Source: Bradyrhizobium valentinum (GTDB lineage Bacteria; Pseudomonadota; Alphaproteobacteria; Rhizobiales; Xanthobacteraceae). Taken from it: a stretch of 64,000 nucleotides of DNA. This document shows, piece by piece, positions 11,602-19,544 of the stretch; the stretch's first letter is position 1; each line of letters starts with the position of its first letter. Location: NCBI RefSeq assembly GCF_001440405.1, contig NZ_LLXX01000033.1, positions 58,537 through 122,536 on the forward strand, written 5' to 3'. The notes under the pieces were generated by a model. The model saw only the letters and a list, made by a program, of their open reading frames with translations. It was not told the DNA's origin and did not search any database. The translations under genes were made by a program, and so were the position numbers.

Positions 11602-11679
11602 TGGTCGGAGCGAGAGGATTTGAACCTCCGACCCCTAGTCTCCCAGACTAGTGCGCTAACCGGGCTGCGCCACGCTCCG
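11602..11679 (-). tRNA. tRNA-Pro (anticodon GGG)
   Basis: On the minus strand the sequence folds as a full cloverleaf: acceptor CGGAGCG/CGCTCCG, D arm GCGC..GCGC, anticodon arm CTAGT-CTGGGAG-ACTAG with anticodon GGG, and T arm with GGTTCAAATCC. The discriminator A and an encoded CCA lie at 11602-11605. It reads against the MerR gene. Confidence 0.96.
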
Positions 11680-11762
11680 ATGCCGTTCCATTAGCTGCGA
11701 TCAGCGCCCGGCGCAAGGCGCGCGAAGGGCCTCATTGAGGCGACCGGTGGCCAGTTCCACCC

Positions 11763-11891
11763 CTAGATGCCGAGGACCCAAACGGCAACAATCGCGCCAA
11801 GTACAGCTACTCCGCTGATGGTCCAGCCCGTGACATAAGCCGCACCATCCGATTCCGGTCGATCGACCATGGTATCGTGCCAGGGGGCCAC
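11763..11891 (-). CDS. small single-pass membrane protein, hypothetical
   Basis: A 42-codon frame beginning with GTG at 11891, preceded 8 bases away by GGAGGAG on the minus strand. The translation runs MAPWHDTMVDRPESDGAAY and then a hydrophobic helix VTGWTISGVAVLGAIVAVW ending VLGI. The polar head with one C-terminal membrane segment is typical of small rhizobial membrane proteins. An internal ATG at 11870 is the alternative start. No function can be assigned. The rest of the 11680-12116 interval shows no other gene. Confidence 0.45.
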   Translation of the reverse strand: MAPWHDTMVDRPESDGAAYVTGWTISGVAVLGAIVAVWVLGI

Positions 11892-12116
11892 GGGCGGTCT
11901 CCTCCGCGTTGATGCTGCCTCCAGTCAGTAGGTCGTTGGCGGGAGGCCAAAGGTTCAACATGTGCGGAGGACGCAATACTCCCCTGCAGCGCGATTGCCC
12001 GCACAAGCTGGATAACCGCGCCGCCCTTCAATAGGCTCGCTTCCAACCGGCCGAAAAAGCTGCCGGGAACGCGGGATGCAACCCGTGGATAGCGGATGGA
12101 AACGTAAGGCAAACCC

Positions 12117-13022
12117 ATGACAGCACGTCCTACCGGCGTGATACCGCCGATGACGACGCCGTTTCGGAAAGACGGCGAGATCGATTTCAAACTCGTCGCA
12201 CCGCAGGTTGACTGGCTGATCGGCGCCGGCAGCCACGGCATGGCGGCCGGCGGCTCGACCGGCGAAGGGCATACGCTTGACCACGAAGAATATCGCGACC
12301 TTGTCGCGGCGACGGTGGAAGCCGCGAAAGGGCGCGCGCCCGTCATCGCCGGCATCATCGTCGATTCCACCCGCGACGCGATCCGGCGCGGCAAGCTGGT
12401 GCGCGGCATGAATGTCGCCGCGCTACAGGTGACGCCGGTGCACTATCTGTTCAAGCCGGACGAGCAGGCGATGGTCGATCATTTCCGTCGAATGGCCGAT
12501 GAAACCGGCATGCCGATCATCATCTACAATGTGGTGCCGTGGTCCTATCTCTCGCCGGCGCTGATGACGCGGATCATGAACGAGGTGCCGCTCGTTGTCG
12601 GCGTCAAGCAGAGCGCGGGCGATTTGAAACTGTTTGCCGATCTCATGATGATGGCGCCGGACAAACTGATCTACAGCGCGGTCGATGCGCTGATGTATCC
12701 ATCCTATACGCTGGGCGCGCATGGATCGATCGCGGCGATCCTGAGCGCCGCGCCGCATGCTTCCGTCGAACTCTGGAACGTGGTCAAGACGGGCAACCAC
12801 GACCGCGCGCTGGAGCTGCACAAGAAGCTGCTGACACTGTGGAACGCCATCGTCTCCGACAATCTTCCGGCATGCACGCGCTACGCACAGTCGCTGCAGG
12901 GGCTGCCCACGACATTCTCTCGCGCACCGATGCCGGAAGCATCGTCTGCGCAACAGGCAGCTATCAGGAAGGCACTGGAGGGATTGGGCGCGCTGCGCGG
13001 CTCTCGCGAGGCGGCTGCGTAA
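12117..13022 (+). CDS. dihydrodipicolinate synthase family aldolase/lyase
   Basis: A 301-residue DapA-superfamily TIM barrel acting on a 2-keto acid by a Schiff base. The phosphate/carboxylate loop GGSTGEG is at about residues 44-50, Tyr in IIYNVVPW near 137 and the Schiff-base Lys in VGVKQSAGD near 163. True DapA has a different ligand set, and the gene stands alone beside an SDR gene, so a sugar-acid or hydroxyproline-type lyase is as likely as lysine synthesis. The start gives the common PTGVIPPMTTPF N-terminus. The substrate is unknown. Confidence 0.88.
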   Translation: MTARPTGVIPPMTTPFRKDGEIDFKLVAPQVDWLIGAGSHGMAAGGSTGEGHTLDHEEYRDLVAATVEAAKGRAPVIAGIIVDSTRDAIRRGKLVRGMNVAALQVTPVHYLFKPDEQAMVDHFRRMADETGMPIIIYNVVPWSYLSPALMTRIMNEVPLVVGVKQSAGDLKLFADLMMMAPDKLIYSAVDALMYPSYTLGAHGSIAAILSAAPHASVELWNVVKTGNHDRALELHKKLLTLWNAIVSDNLPACTRYAQSLQGLPTTFSRAPMPEASSAQQAAIRKALEGLGALRGSREAAA

Positions 13023-13173
13023 ATTCCGCCGCGCGAAAACGTCAGCGAGACAATCGAACCGCCGTCTCACGGGCGGCTTTACCGGCAGTCGCGAGCTGTT
13101 ACTGTCCCGTTCGCACGGGCTCTGTTTCCATGAGGGCCCCAACTCAAAAATTCAAAACCGAGGTGACGATCTC

Positions 13174-14142
13174 ATGAAGGACTTTGCCGGAAGGTTTGCC
13201 GTGATCACCGGAGGCGGCACAGGCATGGGCCGCGAACTCGCGCGCCAGCTCGTCGCCGAAGGCTGCAATGTCGCGATGTGCGACGTTTCCCCGGAGGCTA
13301 TGGCCGAGACCAAGCGCATGTGCGAGGCGGAGAAGTTGCCGCAGGGCCTTCGCGTCACCACGCACGTCGCCGACGTCTCGATCGAGGCTCATCTCCAGCG
13401 CTTCCGCGATGAGCTGATCGAGCAGCAGGCGACCGACAAGATCCATCTGCTGTTCAACAATGCCGGCATCGGCGGCGGCGGCAGCCTGTTCACCAACACG
13501 CGCGAGCAGTGGGAGCGCACCTTCAACATCTGCTGGGGCGGCGTCTATCTCGGCGTCCGCACTTTCCTGCCGCTCATGATGAAGGCGGACGAGGCCCATA
13601 TCGTCAACACATCGAGCGTCAACGGCTTCTGGGCGTCCGTCGGCCTGGGCGCCTCGCACACCGCCTACAGCGCCGCCAAGTTCGCAGTGAAAGGGTTTAC
13701 CGAAGCACTGATGACGGATCTGCGGCTCAACGCGCCGCACATCAAATGCTCAGTCGTAATGCCCGGGCATATCGGCACCTCGATCGTTTCCAATTCGCGC
13801 AAGATCCAGAGCGGATCGGAATCCGAAGAACTCAGCCCGAATGAAATTCTGGCGACGCGGCAGCGCCTGAAGGGCATGGGCATCGATACCGCGCCGATGT
13901 CGGACGACGACATTCAGAAAATCGCACTCGACCGCGCGCGCACTTTCCGCGAGGAGGCGCCGACCACGGCGGCGGCGGCGGCAAAGATCATCCTCGACGG
14001 CGTCAAGGCTGAGCGCTGGCGCATTCTCGTCGGCGACGACGCCCACAAGCTCGACGAGCGGGTGCGGCAGGCTCCCGAAAAGGCCTATACGCCGGAGTTC
14101 TACAAGAGCTTTACGGATGAGGTCGGCTGGCGGCTCGGCTAG
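13174..14142 (+). CDS. SDR family oxidoreductase
   Basis: A 322-residue short-chain dehydrogenase. The nucleotide-binding loop TGGGTGMG is at residues 12-19, NNAG at about 95-98, the catalytic Ser in NTSSVNGFW near 146 and YSAAK near 165-169. The acidic residue after beta-2 (CDVSPE) favours NAD over NADP. It is longer than a minimal SDR, with a C-terminal extension of about 70 residues. It is 151 bases after the DapA-like gene on the same strand and may share its transcript. The substrate cannot be read from the sequence. Confidence 0.92.
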   Translation: MKDFAGRFAVITGGGTGMGRELARQLVAEGCNVAMCDVSPEAMAETKRMCEAEKLPQGLRVTTHVADVSIEAHLQRFRDELIEQQATDKIHLLFNNAGIGGGGSLFTNTREQWERTFNICWGGVYLGVRTFLPLMMKADEAHIVNTSSVNGFWASVGLGASHTAYSAAKFAVKGFTEALMTDLRLNAPHIKCSVVMPGHIGTSIVSNSRKIQSGSESEELSPNEILATRQRLKGMGIDTAPMSDDDIQKIALDRARTFREEAPTTAAAAAKIILDGVKAERWRILVGDDAHKLDERVRQAPEKAYTPEFYKSFTDEVGWRLG

Positions 14143-14149
14143 GGCCTAT

Positions 14150-14215
14150 CGGTTCTGATGGAATCAGAACCGAGGCTTCTCTTGCGTTAACGTGGCTTCT
14201 TCACGCGAGCCGATT
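14150..14215. repeat. palindromic repeat, family 3, copy 1
   Basis: The hairpin CGGTTCTGAT/ATCAGAACCG at 14150-14172 is followed by a TTCTTCACGCGA segment that also follows the copy at 29016. It lies between two convergent genes and could act as a terminator. Confidence 0.65.
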
Positions 14216-14689
14216 GCCTGGTCCCCTCGCGACGCGCTGGCGCGAGCCGGGGCGGTAGGCGAGGCGGGTATGCCCTGAGCAATAAGGCATGCCTTCCACC
14301 GGCTTGGTGCCGCAGAAGCAGAAGTCCTCTGCGCCCGGCGTGCTGATCGGCCAGCGGCATCGTTCGTTGCTGAGTTCGAGCAGCGAGCAGCGGTACTCGC
14401 TTGTAATCGGCTCTTCCTGGAGCGGCTGCGCGTTTTCGTAGACGGCCTGCAGGATTTGATACTGCAGTCTGGGGATGGATTTCCTGGAGCGCTCCCGGGC
14501 GGCCTTGCTGGGACGCGGTTCGGCGGGGGCGGGGCCGCGTGTCAGTTGGAGGCGGGAGAGTTTGCCGATCACGGCGTTGCGGCTGACGCCGATGCTGGCC
14601 GCGATCTCGCGGCAGGTGAGGCCTGCCTCAAAATGGCTCTTCAGGAGTTCGACGCGATCGGTGGTCCAGGTCGGTACATTCGTAAGCAT
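14201..14689 (-). CDS. GcrA-family cell-cycle regulator, probable paralog
   Basis: GcrA proteins bind the sigma-70 region of RNA polymerase and act at methylated GANTC promoters in alphaproteobacteria. The DNA-binding end reads WTTDRVELLKSHFEAGLTCREIAASIGVSRNAVIGKLSRL (about residues 8-47). The C-terminal sigma-binding part has the Cys-rich segment ERCRWPISTPGAEDFCFCGTKPVEGMPYCSGH. The 162-residue size fits. Compared with the canonical MTWTDERVELLKKLW start, the first helix is divergent, so this is likely a second, non-essential copy. The start at 14689 is chosen to keep the N-terminal helix-turn-helix near the start and to avoid overlap with the upstream gene. Confidence 0.85.
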   Translation of the reverse strand: MLTNVPTWTTDRVELLKSHFEAGLTCREIAASIGVSRNAVIGKLSRLQLTRGPAPAEPRPSKAARERSRKSIPRLQYQILQAVYENAQPLQEEPITSEYRCSLLELSNERCRWPISTPGAEDFCFCGTKPVEGMPYCSGHTRLAYRPGSRQRVARGPGNRLA

Positions 14690-14732
14690 TTTCTCGGTTC
14701 CACATTCTGTGAAAACCGCCCCGTTCTTCCCG

Positions 14733-14933
14733 TCAGGACGCCTTCCCATTGTCGCGGATTGCAAGCAGCCCGTCCTTGATGGCGAGCCGAATGCCTTCCT
14801 CGATCAAAGTCCTTGCGACGCCGGGAACGCTGGTGCCGTGGGTGCCCTGTCTCACCAGTCTTTCGAGATAGTTGATGGTCGAGAGCGCCAACGTAACGGG
14901 AACGCGGTCGGTTTCGGCTTTTTCTGTAGCCAT
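14733..14933 (-). CDS. small ribbon-helix-helix-like protein, hypothetical
   Basis: A 66-residue protein, VPVTLALSTINYLERLVRQGTHGTSVPGVARTLIEEGIRLAI, that has the beta-strand/helix/turn/helix pattern of CopG-type DNA-binding proteins, with a hydrophobic strand at residues 11-16 and helices at about 18-30 and 35-50. It is directly upstream of the GcrA-like gene on the same strand, with 43 bases between. No known partner toxin gene is nearby. The fold is inferred from the residue pattern alone. Confidence 0.7.
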   Translation of the reverse strand: MATEKAETDRVPVTLALSTINYLERLVRQGTHGTSVPGVARTLIEEGIRLAIKDGLLAIRDNGKAS

Positions 14934-15223
14934 GGGGAACGCTAACTTTTAAACGATGTACTGAAAAGTTACTATTTCGACTCTATTTAGTTTTGCACAC
15001 ATGAGTCAAACGGCTTGTGGATAGCCTTCTATCCGTTTGAAAAAACGTGCGAAAATGTTGAACTGGTGCTGTGGACGGACAGCGCGGGTGTTGTGCCGAG
15101 CCCCTGGCGGGCCTCAACGGCTCTCGTAGCCGCGGCGAAACGATCCAGCCGCGATTCCATTTCTTGATTGCCTCACGCGGCAGGGAATGCCGATGATGTC
15201 CGGGGACTACGGCAAGGGGCGCA
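14934..15223. other. intergenic region between divergent genes
   Basis: The first 80 bases are AT-rich (14941-15020) and probably hold the promoter of the ribbon-helix-helix/GcrA-like pair reading left. The remainder precedes the GrlR-like gene; no RNA gene or repeat was recognised. Confidence 0.35.
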
Positions 15224-15571
15224 ATGACGGTAACGAACGGTCTCTACACCATCCAGATCGAGATGACGGACGGCGGGCACGGCCGCGCCAACGGCGTGAT
15301 CGTGCTCCACGACGGCAAGATCGCCGGCGGCGATTCATATTTCTATTACACGGGGTCGTATCGTGCCGATCGCGGCAAATGGCGCGGCGAATTGATCACC
15401 AACGAGCACACGAAGTCCGTAGGTAGCCTGCCGCTGTTCGGCGGGCGTGAAGTCACCTGCGGCTTTACCGGCGCCTATTCCGCCGACGCGGCGGAAGTGA
15501 ACGGAACGGCGCTGGTCGGAAAAACCAGCGTGGTGTTTCACGCCAGGTTGCAGTTGCGTTCGGAGTTCTGA
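15224..15571 (+). CDS. GrlR-like regulatory domain protein
   Basis: A 115-residue beta-barrel protein resembling the GrlR family: NGLYTIQIEMTDGGHGRANGVIVLHDGKIAGGDSYFYYTGSY (residues 5-46) matches its first repeat, and the second half repeats the pattern (GREVTCGFTGAYSADAAEVNGTALVGKTSVVFHARL). GrlR was named as a negative regulator of type III secretion in enteric pathogens, but rhizobia carry many such proteins without that context, and no secretion gene is nearby. An AAGGGG ribosome site precedes the ATG. The actual ligand or partner is unknown. Confidence 0.75.
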   Translation: MTVTNGLYTIQIEMTDGGHGRANGVIVLHDGKIAGGDSYFYYTGSYRADRGKWRGELITNEHTKSVGSLPLFGGREVTCGFTGAYSADAAEVNGTALVGKTSVVFHARLQLRSEF

Positions 15572-15579
15572 CGACGGCG

Positions 15580-16521
15580 TCAGCCGTGCACGACCGTCTT
15601 CGCAATCATGCAGTGAATGCCCTTGGAGCCGTTAACGGTCTGTGTCACCCGCAGATCGGCGGCGAGGCTGCACAGCGTATAGGCGTCTTCGCGCGACAAA
15701 TTGCGCTTCTCGCCGAGCAGCACGATCATGTCGCGCAACGCGCGCACCACGCATTGATCGAGATCGGGGTCCATCGCCATCGTCATGTAATGCGTTGGCG
15801 TCTCGGCACGGGGATAGGCGAGCTCAAGATCCTTGCGCAGCGTCAGGCGGAAGCGGCCTTGCAATGCCGTCTCGATCGCGGTGACGCAGACTTCGCCATC
15901 GCCCTGCACGCCGTGCCCATCGCCGCAGGAGAACAGCGCGCCCGGCACGAACACCGGCAGATACAGCTTGGCGCCGGCACCCAATTCCTTGTTGTCGAGA
16001 TTGCCGCCCATCGCGCGCGGAATCAACGAGGTGATGCGGCCCCAGGCGGGTGGCGGTGCCACGCCCATCACGCCAAAGAACGGCGCCAGCGGCAAATCGA
16101 GCCCCCATGGCATCCGGCCCACCATCCGCTCGCGGTCAAGCGGGATGTTGATGATGCGTGTCTCGTGGAAATCGTCGGGCAGGGTGCCGGCCAGCGGGCG
16201 GATCAGATTGTAGCCCCAGTCCTGCCGGAGCTGGACGTCGAGAATATCGACCTGCAGCACGTCGCCGGGCTCGGCGCCGGCAACCGCGACCGGGCCGGTG
16301 AGGATGTGACCCGGGACCATGCGCTCACTCCGCGCGTGAATGTCGGCAAGCTCGGCAGGTACGTGAAACTTGGCTCGGTCCGGCATCACGTCCGGCCCGC
16401 CGGTCACGGTGTCGATGGTGACCTCGTCGCCGCTGGCGATGGTCAGGACGGGCTTCAATTTCGCTTCGAAAAAGCCCCAGTGGCAGGTTTCGGGGCTGGA
16501 ATGCAGGTGATGATGGGCCAT
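15580..16521 (-). CDS. acetamidase/formamidase family protein
   Basis: A 313-residue member of the acetamidase/formamidase (FmdA/AmdA) family, which hydrolyses short amides to ammonia and acid. Family segments are HLHSSPETCHWGFF at the start, VTGGPDVMP, HILTGPVAVAGAEPGDVL, and the metal-site region SCGDGHGVQGDGEVC around residue 200. The start at 16521 is used; an in-frame ATG 24 bases upstream would add MQQPKVPL. The gene is divergent from the YdcF gene with very little space between the starts. Confidence 0.9.
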   Translation of the reverse strand: MAHHHLHSSPETCHWGFFEAKLKPVLTIASGDEVTIDTVTGGPDVMPDRAKFHVPAELADIHARSERMVPGHILTGPVAVAGAEPGDVLQVDILDVQLRQDWGYNLIRPLAGTLPDDFHETRIINIPLDRERMVGRMPWGLDLPLAPFFGVMGVAPPPAWGRITSLIPRAMGGNLDNKELGAGAKLYLPVFVPGALFSCGDGHGVQGDGEVCVTAIETALQGRFRLTLRKDLELAYPRAETPTHYMTMAMDPDLDQCVVRALRDMIVLLGEKRNLSREDAYTLCSLAADLRVTQTVNGSKGIHCMIAKTVVHG

Positions 16522-16589
16522 GAGGGGGACTTTTGGTTGCTGCAATGGCGTCGTATGACGCTCTATCAGACATTATCAGAGGCTTCCCC

Positions 16590-17390
16590 TTGTTTTTTGT
16601 CCTCTCCAAGACACTCGGCTTTCTGCTGTTGCCGACGAATCTTCTGATCGGCGTCGGCTTCGTCGGGGCCATTCTGATGTTCACGCGCTTTGCATCGCTG
16701 GGGCGCAAGCTGGTGATCGCAGCCGTTCTGCTGCTCGTGATCTGCGGTCTGTCGCCGCTCGGGAACCTGCTGCTCTATCCGTTGGAGCAGCGCTTTCCGC
16801 CATGGGACAACTCGCGCGGGGCGCCTGACGGCATCATCGTGCTCGGCGGCTCGATCCAACCCGACCTCTCCGTCGCGCACAGCACGCCGGTGGTGCTCGG
16901 CGCGCCCGATCGTCTGATCGCGGCTGCGGCGCTGGCGCACCGCTATCCTAACGCGCGCGTCGTATTTACCGGCGGCAGCGCGAAACTGATTTCGAACGAC
17001 GCCAGAGAGGCCGATTTCGCCGGCGCCATTTTCGAGAGTCTCGGCATCGACAAGTCGCGGCTGGTCATGGAACGGGCTTCGCGCAATACGCAGGAGAACG
17101 CGGAATTCTCGAAGGTGCTGCTTGCGCCCAAGGAGGGCGAGCGCTGGCTGTTGGTGACGTCAGCTTCCCATATGCCGCGATCGGTCGGCTTGTTCAGGAA
17201 AGCGGGATTCGCGGTCGAACCCTATCCCGTCGATTGGCGGGTCGGCCGAGGCGGCGATGTGTGGAATTTCACCAATATCGCAATCGACGGACTAGGACGG
17301 ACCGACGTCGCAGTACGCGAATGGATTGGGCTGCTCGCCTACCGCGCCACCGGCAAGATCGACGAGCTGCTGCCGGGGCCTGTGAAGTAG
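16590..17390 (+). CDS. YdcF/ElyC (DUF218) family membrane protein
   Basis: The protein has two N-terminal membrane segments (TLGFLLLPTNLLIGVGFVG and KLVIAAVLLLVICGL), then the DUF218 domain with APDGIIVLGGSI, AHRYPNARVVFTGGSA, SRNTQENAEF and TSASHMPRSVGLF. In the E. coli paralog ElyC this domain affects cell-envelope polysaccharide and peptidoglycan synthesis. A TTG at 16590 with an AGAGG site 7 bases before gives the common MFFVLSK start and 266 residues; an ATG at 16545 is the alternative and would leave only 23 bases to the divergent acetamidase start. Confidence 0.85.
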   Translation: MFFVLSKTLGFLLLPTNLLIGVGFVGAILMFTRFASLGRKLVIAAVLLLVICGLSPLGNLLLYPLEQRFPPWDNSRGAPDGIIVLGGSIQPDLSVAHSTPVVLGAPDRLIAAAALAHRYPNARVVFTGGSAKLISNDAREADFAGAIFESLGIDKSRLVMERASRNTQENAEFSKVLLAPKEGERWLLVTSASHMPRSVGLFRKAGFAVEPYPVDWRVGRGGDVWNFTNIAIDGLGRTDVAVREWIGLLAYRATGKIDELLPGPVK

Positions 17391-17462
17391 AAGCGGGGAG
17401 CTGGCCGGGCTACAATCGAACGACAGGTGTCCCTTCAGCGCAACGACTTGGGAGTTTACGCC

Positions 17463-18248
17463 ATGCAACAGCAGATGCCGCCGGAAGCTTTCGATTTGGC
17501 CGGCATGGTGGCCGACCTGAACAGCCTGCTGAGGCTGAAGACGACTGTGATCGGCATCAAGATGTTTGCCAGCGTCGAAGAGATGACCGCGATCCCGAAG
17601 ATCCGGCGTCCCGCGGCGGTCCATACCACCGACCAGATCGTCAGCATGGCCTCACGGCTCGGCTGGACCGTCGGCATCACCGGCGACGATCTCGTCGGCG
17701 CACAATGCCGCGCCGTGATTGGGCTGGCGCCGCAGGACGAAAAATGGCTCGCCGGGGAAAACTATGTCGGGGTCTGGCACGGCACGGCCGAGGACGCACG
17801 CAAGCGTCAGGAGGCGCTCGACGTCGTACCTTTCGGCCAGTATCAGGCGATGGCGGTGAGCCCGCTCACCAGCGGCCGGCTCAACCCTCCGGATATCTGC
17901 CTGGTCTACGCGACGCCCGGCCAGATGATCATTCTGATCAACGGCCTGCAATATACCGGTTACAAGAAGTTCGAGTGGGGCGTGGTCGGCGAGACCGCCT
18001 GCGCGGATTCCTGGGGCAGGGCGCTCAAGACCGGCGAGCCAAGCCTGTCGCTGCCGTGCTTTGCCGAGCGCCGCTACGGCGGCGTGCCGGACGAGGAGAT
18101 GCTGATGGCGCTCAAGCCGGAGCATCTTGCCAAGGCCATTGTCGGGATGAAGCAATTGGCGAAGAACGGCCTGCGCTATCCGATCGCGCCCTATGGCATT
18201 CAGGCCGACGTTCGCGCCGGCATGGGCGTGTCGTACGCGAAGAAATAG
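17463..18248 (+). CDS. DUF169 domain-containing protein
   Basis: A 261-residue DUF169 protein. Visible segments are LNSLLRLKTTVIGIKMFASVEEM (residues about 19-41), the C-containing stretch GDDLVGAQCRAVIGLAP, and PLTSGRLNPPDICLVYATPGQMIILINGLQYTGYKKFEWGVVGETACADSW. DUF169 proteins are widespread in methanogens and rhizobia; their conserved cysteines suggest a metal or thiol role, but no activity is established. The ATG at 17463 gives the conserved start; an in-frame ATG 36 bases earlier is less likely. A family 2 repeat follows. Confidence 0.85.
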   Translation: MQQQMPPEAFDLAGMVADLNSLLRLKTTVIGIKMFASVEEMTAIPKIRRPAAVHTTDQIVSMASRLGWTVGITGDDLVGAQCRAVIGLAPQDEKWLAGENYVGVWHGTAEDARKRQEALDVVPFGQYQAMAVSPLTSGRLNPPDICLVYATPGQMIILINGLQYTGYKKFEWGVVGETACADSWGRALKTGEPSLSLPCFAERRYGGVPDEEMLMALKPEHLAKAIVGMKQLAKNGLRYPIAPYGIQADVRAGMGVSYAKK

Positions 18249-18270
18249 GCTTGCGAAATGCGGCCGAAGC

Positions 18271-18314
18271 CGTCATTGCGAGCGCAGCGACAGGTCGCTG
18301 CGCTCGCAATGACG
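18271..18314. repeat. palindromic intergenic repeat, family 2, copy 2
   Basis: A compact 44-base near-perfect hairpin, CGTCATTGCGAGCGCAGCGA paired with TCGCTGCGCTCGCAATGACG, between two genes on the same strand. Confidence 0.88.
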
Positions 18315-18330
18315 AGAAAAGGAATCGTAC

Positions 18331-19515
18331 ATGTCTTCGTCGAAATTCGACATCGTCGTCTACGGCGCCACCGGCTTCACCGGCCAGCTCATCGCCGAAT
18401 ATCTGGCCGAGCACTACAAGGGCGACGCCAATCTGAAGTGGGCGATGGCCGGCCGCAGCAGGGACAAGCTCGCCTCAGTTCGTGACGCGATCGGTGCGCC
18501 GGCGGATACGCCGCTGATCGTGGCTGATGCTTCCGATCCAGCCTCGTTGAAAGCGATGGTTGGACAAACCAAGTCTGTCATCTCGACCGTCGGCCCATAT
18601 CAGCTTTACGGCAACGAACTGCTTGCGGCATGTGTGGCTGATGGTATCGACTACTTCGACCTCTGTGGCGAGCCGCTTTGGATGCGCCAGATGATCGAAA
18701 CGCATGAGGCGCAGGCCAAAGCGACCGGCGCGCGCATCATGTTCTCGTGCGGCTACGATTCGGTGCCATTCGAACTCGGCGTCTTCTGCGTGCAGGAAGA
18801 AGCGAAGAAGGTTTTCGGAACGGCGGCGAGCCGCGTCAAGGGGCGTGTCCGAGTCATGAAAGGCACGTTGTCGGGCGGTACCGCCGCGAGCATGAAGGCG
18901 ACTTTTGTCACGGCCGCCCGGGATCTCAGTTTGGTAGCGTTGTTGAGAAATCCATTCTCCTTGACGCCCGGCTTTGAAGGCCCGAAGCAACCGCCGGGCA
19001 ACAAGCCGATGTTGGATGAAGAGCTGACTTCCTGGACCGCACCGTTTGTGATGGCGACCATCAACACCCGAAACGTGCATCGCTCCAACGCGCTGATGGG
19101 TTTTCCTTATGGCAAGGATTTCGTCTACGACGAGATGATGCTGACGGGCTCCGGTGAGAAGGGCGAGGAAGCCGCCAGGCGTATCGCCGCCTCGATCAAT
19201 GCGGAGAAGATGGGGCCGTCCAACGTGCCGAAGCCGGGTGAGGGGCCTTCGAGGGAGGAGCGCGAGACCGGCATGTATGATCTGCTGTTCGTCGCCATCG
19301 CGCCTGACGGGAAGCAGGTCCGCGCGGTGGTCAAGGGCGACCGCGATCCCGGCTATGGGTCGACGTCAAAGATGATCTCGGAATGTGCAACCTGCCTGCT
19401 GCGCGACACGCCGGACGTTCCAGCCGGCATCTGGACGCCGGGCGCAGCGATGCAGCACAAGCTGATCAAGCGGCTTGTTGATCATGCCGGATTGACGTTC
19501 ACGGTAGAGAAGTAG
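18331..19515 (+). CDS. saccharopine dehydrogenase-like reductase
   Basis: A 394-residue Rossmann-fold protein of the saccharopine dehydrogenase / trans-acting enoyl reductase group. The NADP loop VVYGATGFTGQLIAEYLAEHY is at about residues 9-29, followed by WAMAGRSRDKL and the VISTVGPYQLYGNELLAACVADGIDYFDLCGEPLW segment. Its closest mycobacterial relatives reduce lipid chains, but the native substrate is unknown here. It stands alone, with a repeat before it and a convergent O-antigen-ligase-like gene after it. Confidence 0.88.
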   Translation: MSSSKFDIVVYGATGFTGQLIAEYLAEHYKGDANLKWAMAGRSRDKLASVRDAIGAPADTPLIVADASDPASLKAMVGQTKSVISTVGPYQLYGNELLAACVADGIDYFDLCGEPLWMRQMIETHEAQAKATGARIMFSCGYDSVPFELGVFCVQEEAKKVFGTAASRVKGRVRVMKGTLSGGTAASMKATFVTAARDLSLVALLRNPFSLTPGFEGPKQPPGNKPMLDEELTSWTAPFVMATINTRNVHRSNALMGFPYGKDFVYDEMMLTGSGEKGEEAARRIAASINAEKMGPSNVPKPGEGPSREERETGMYDLLFVAIAPDGKQVRAVVKGDRDPGYGSTSKMISECATCLLRDTPDVPAGIWTPGAAMQHKLIKRLVDHAGLTFTVEK

Positions 19516-19544
19516 CTTCGCAGCGCAGGACGGCTTCGTCGGCA

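Noticed and set aside
17234..18436. 400-codon plus-strand frame overlapping YdcF and DUF169 genes
   Set aside because: It is out of frame with both well-supported genes and of Arg-rich, low-information composition.
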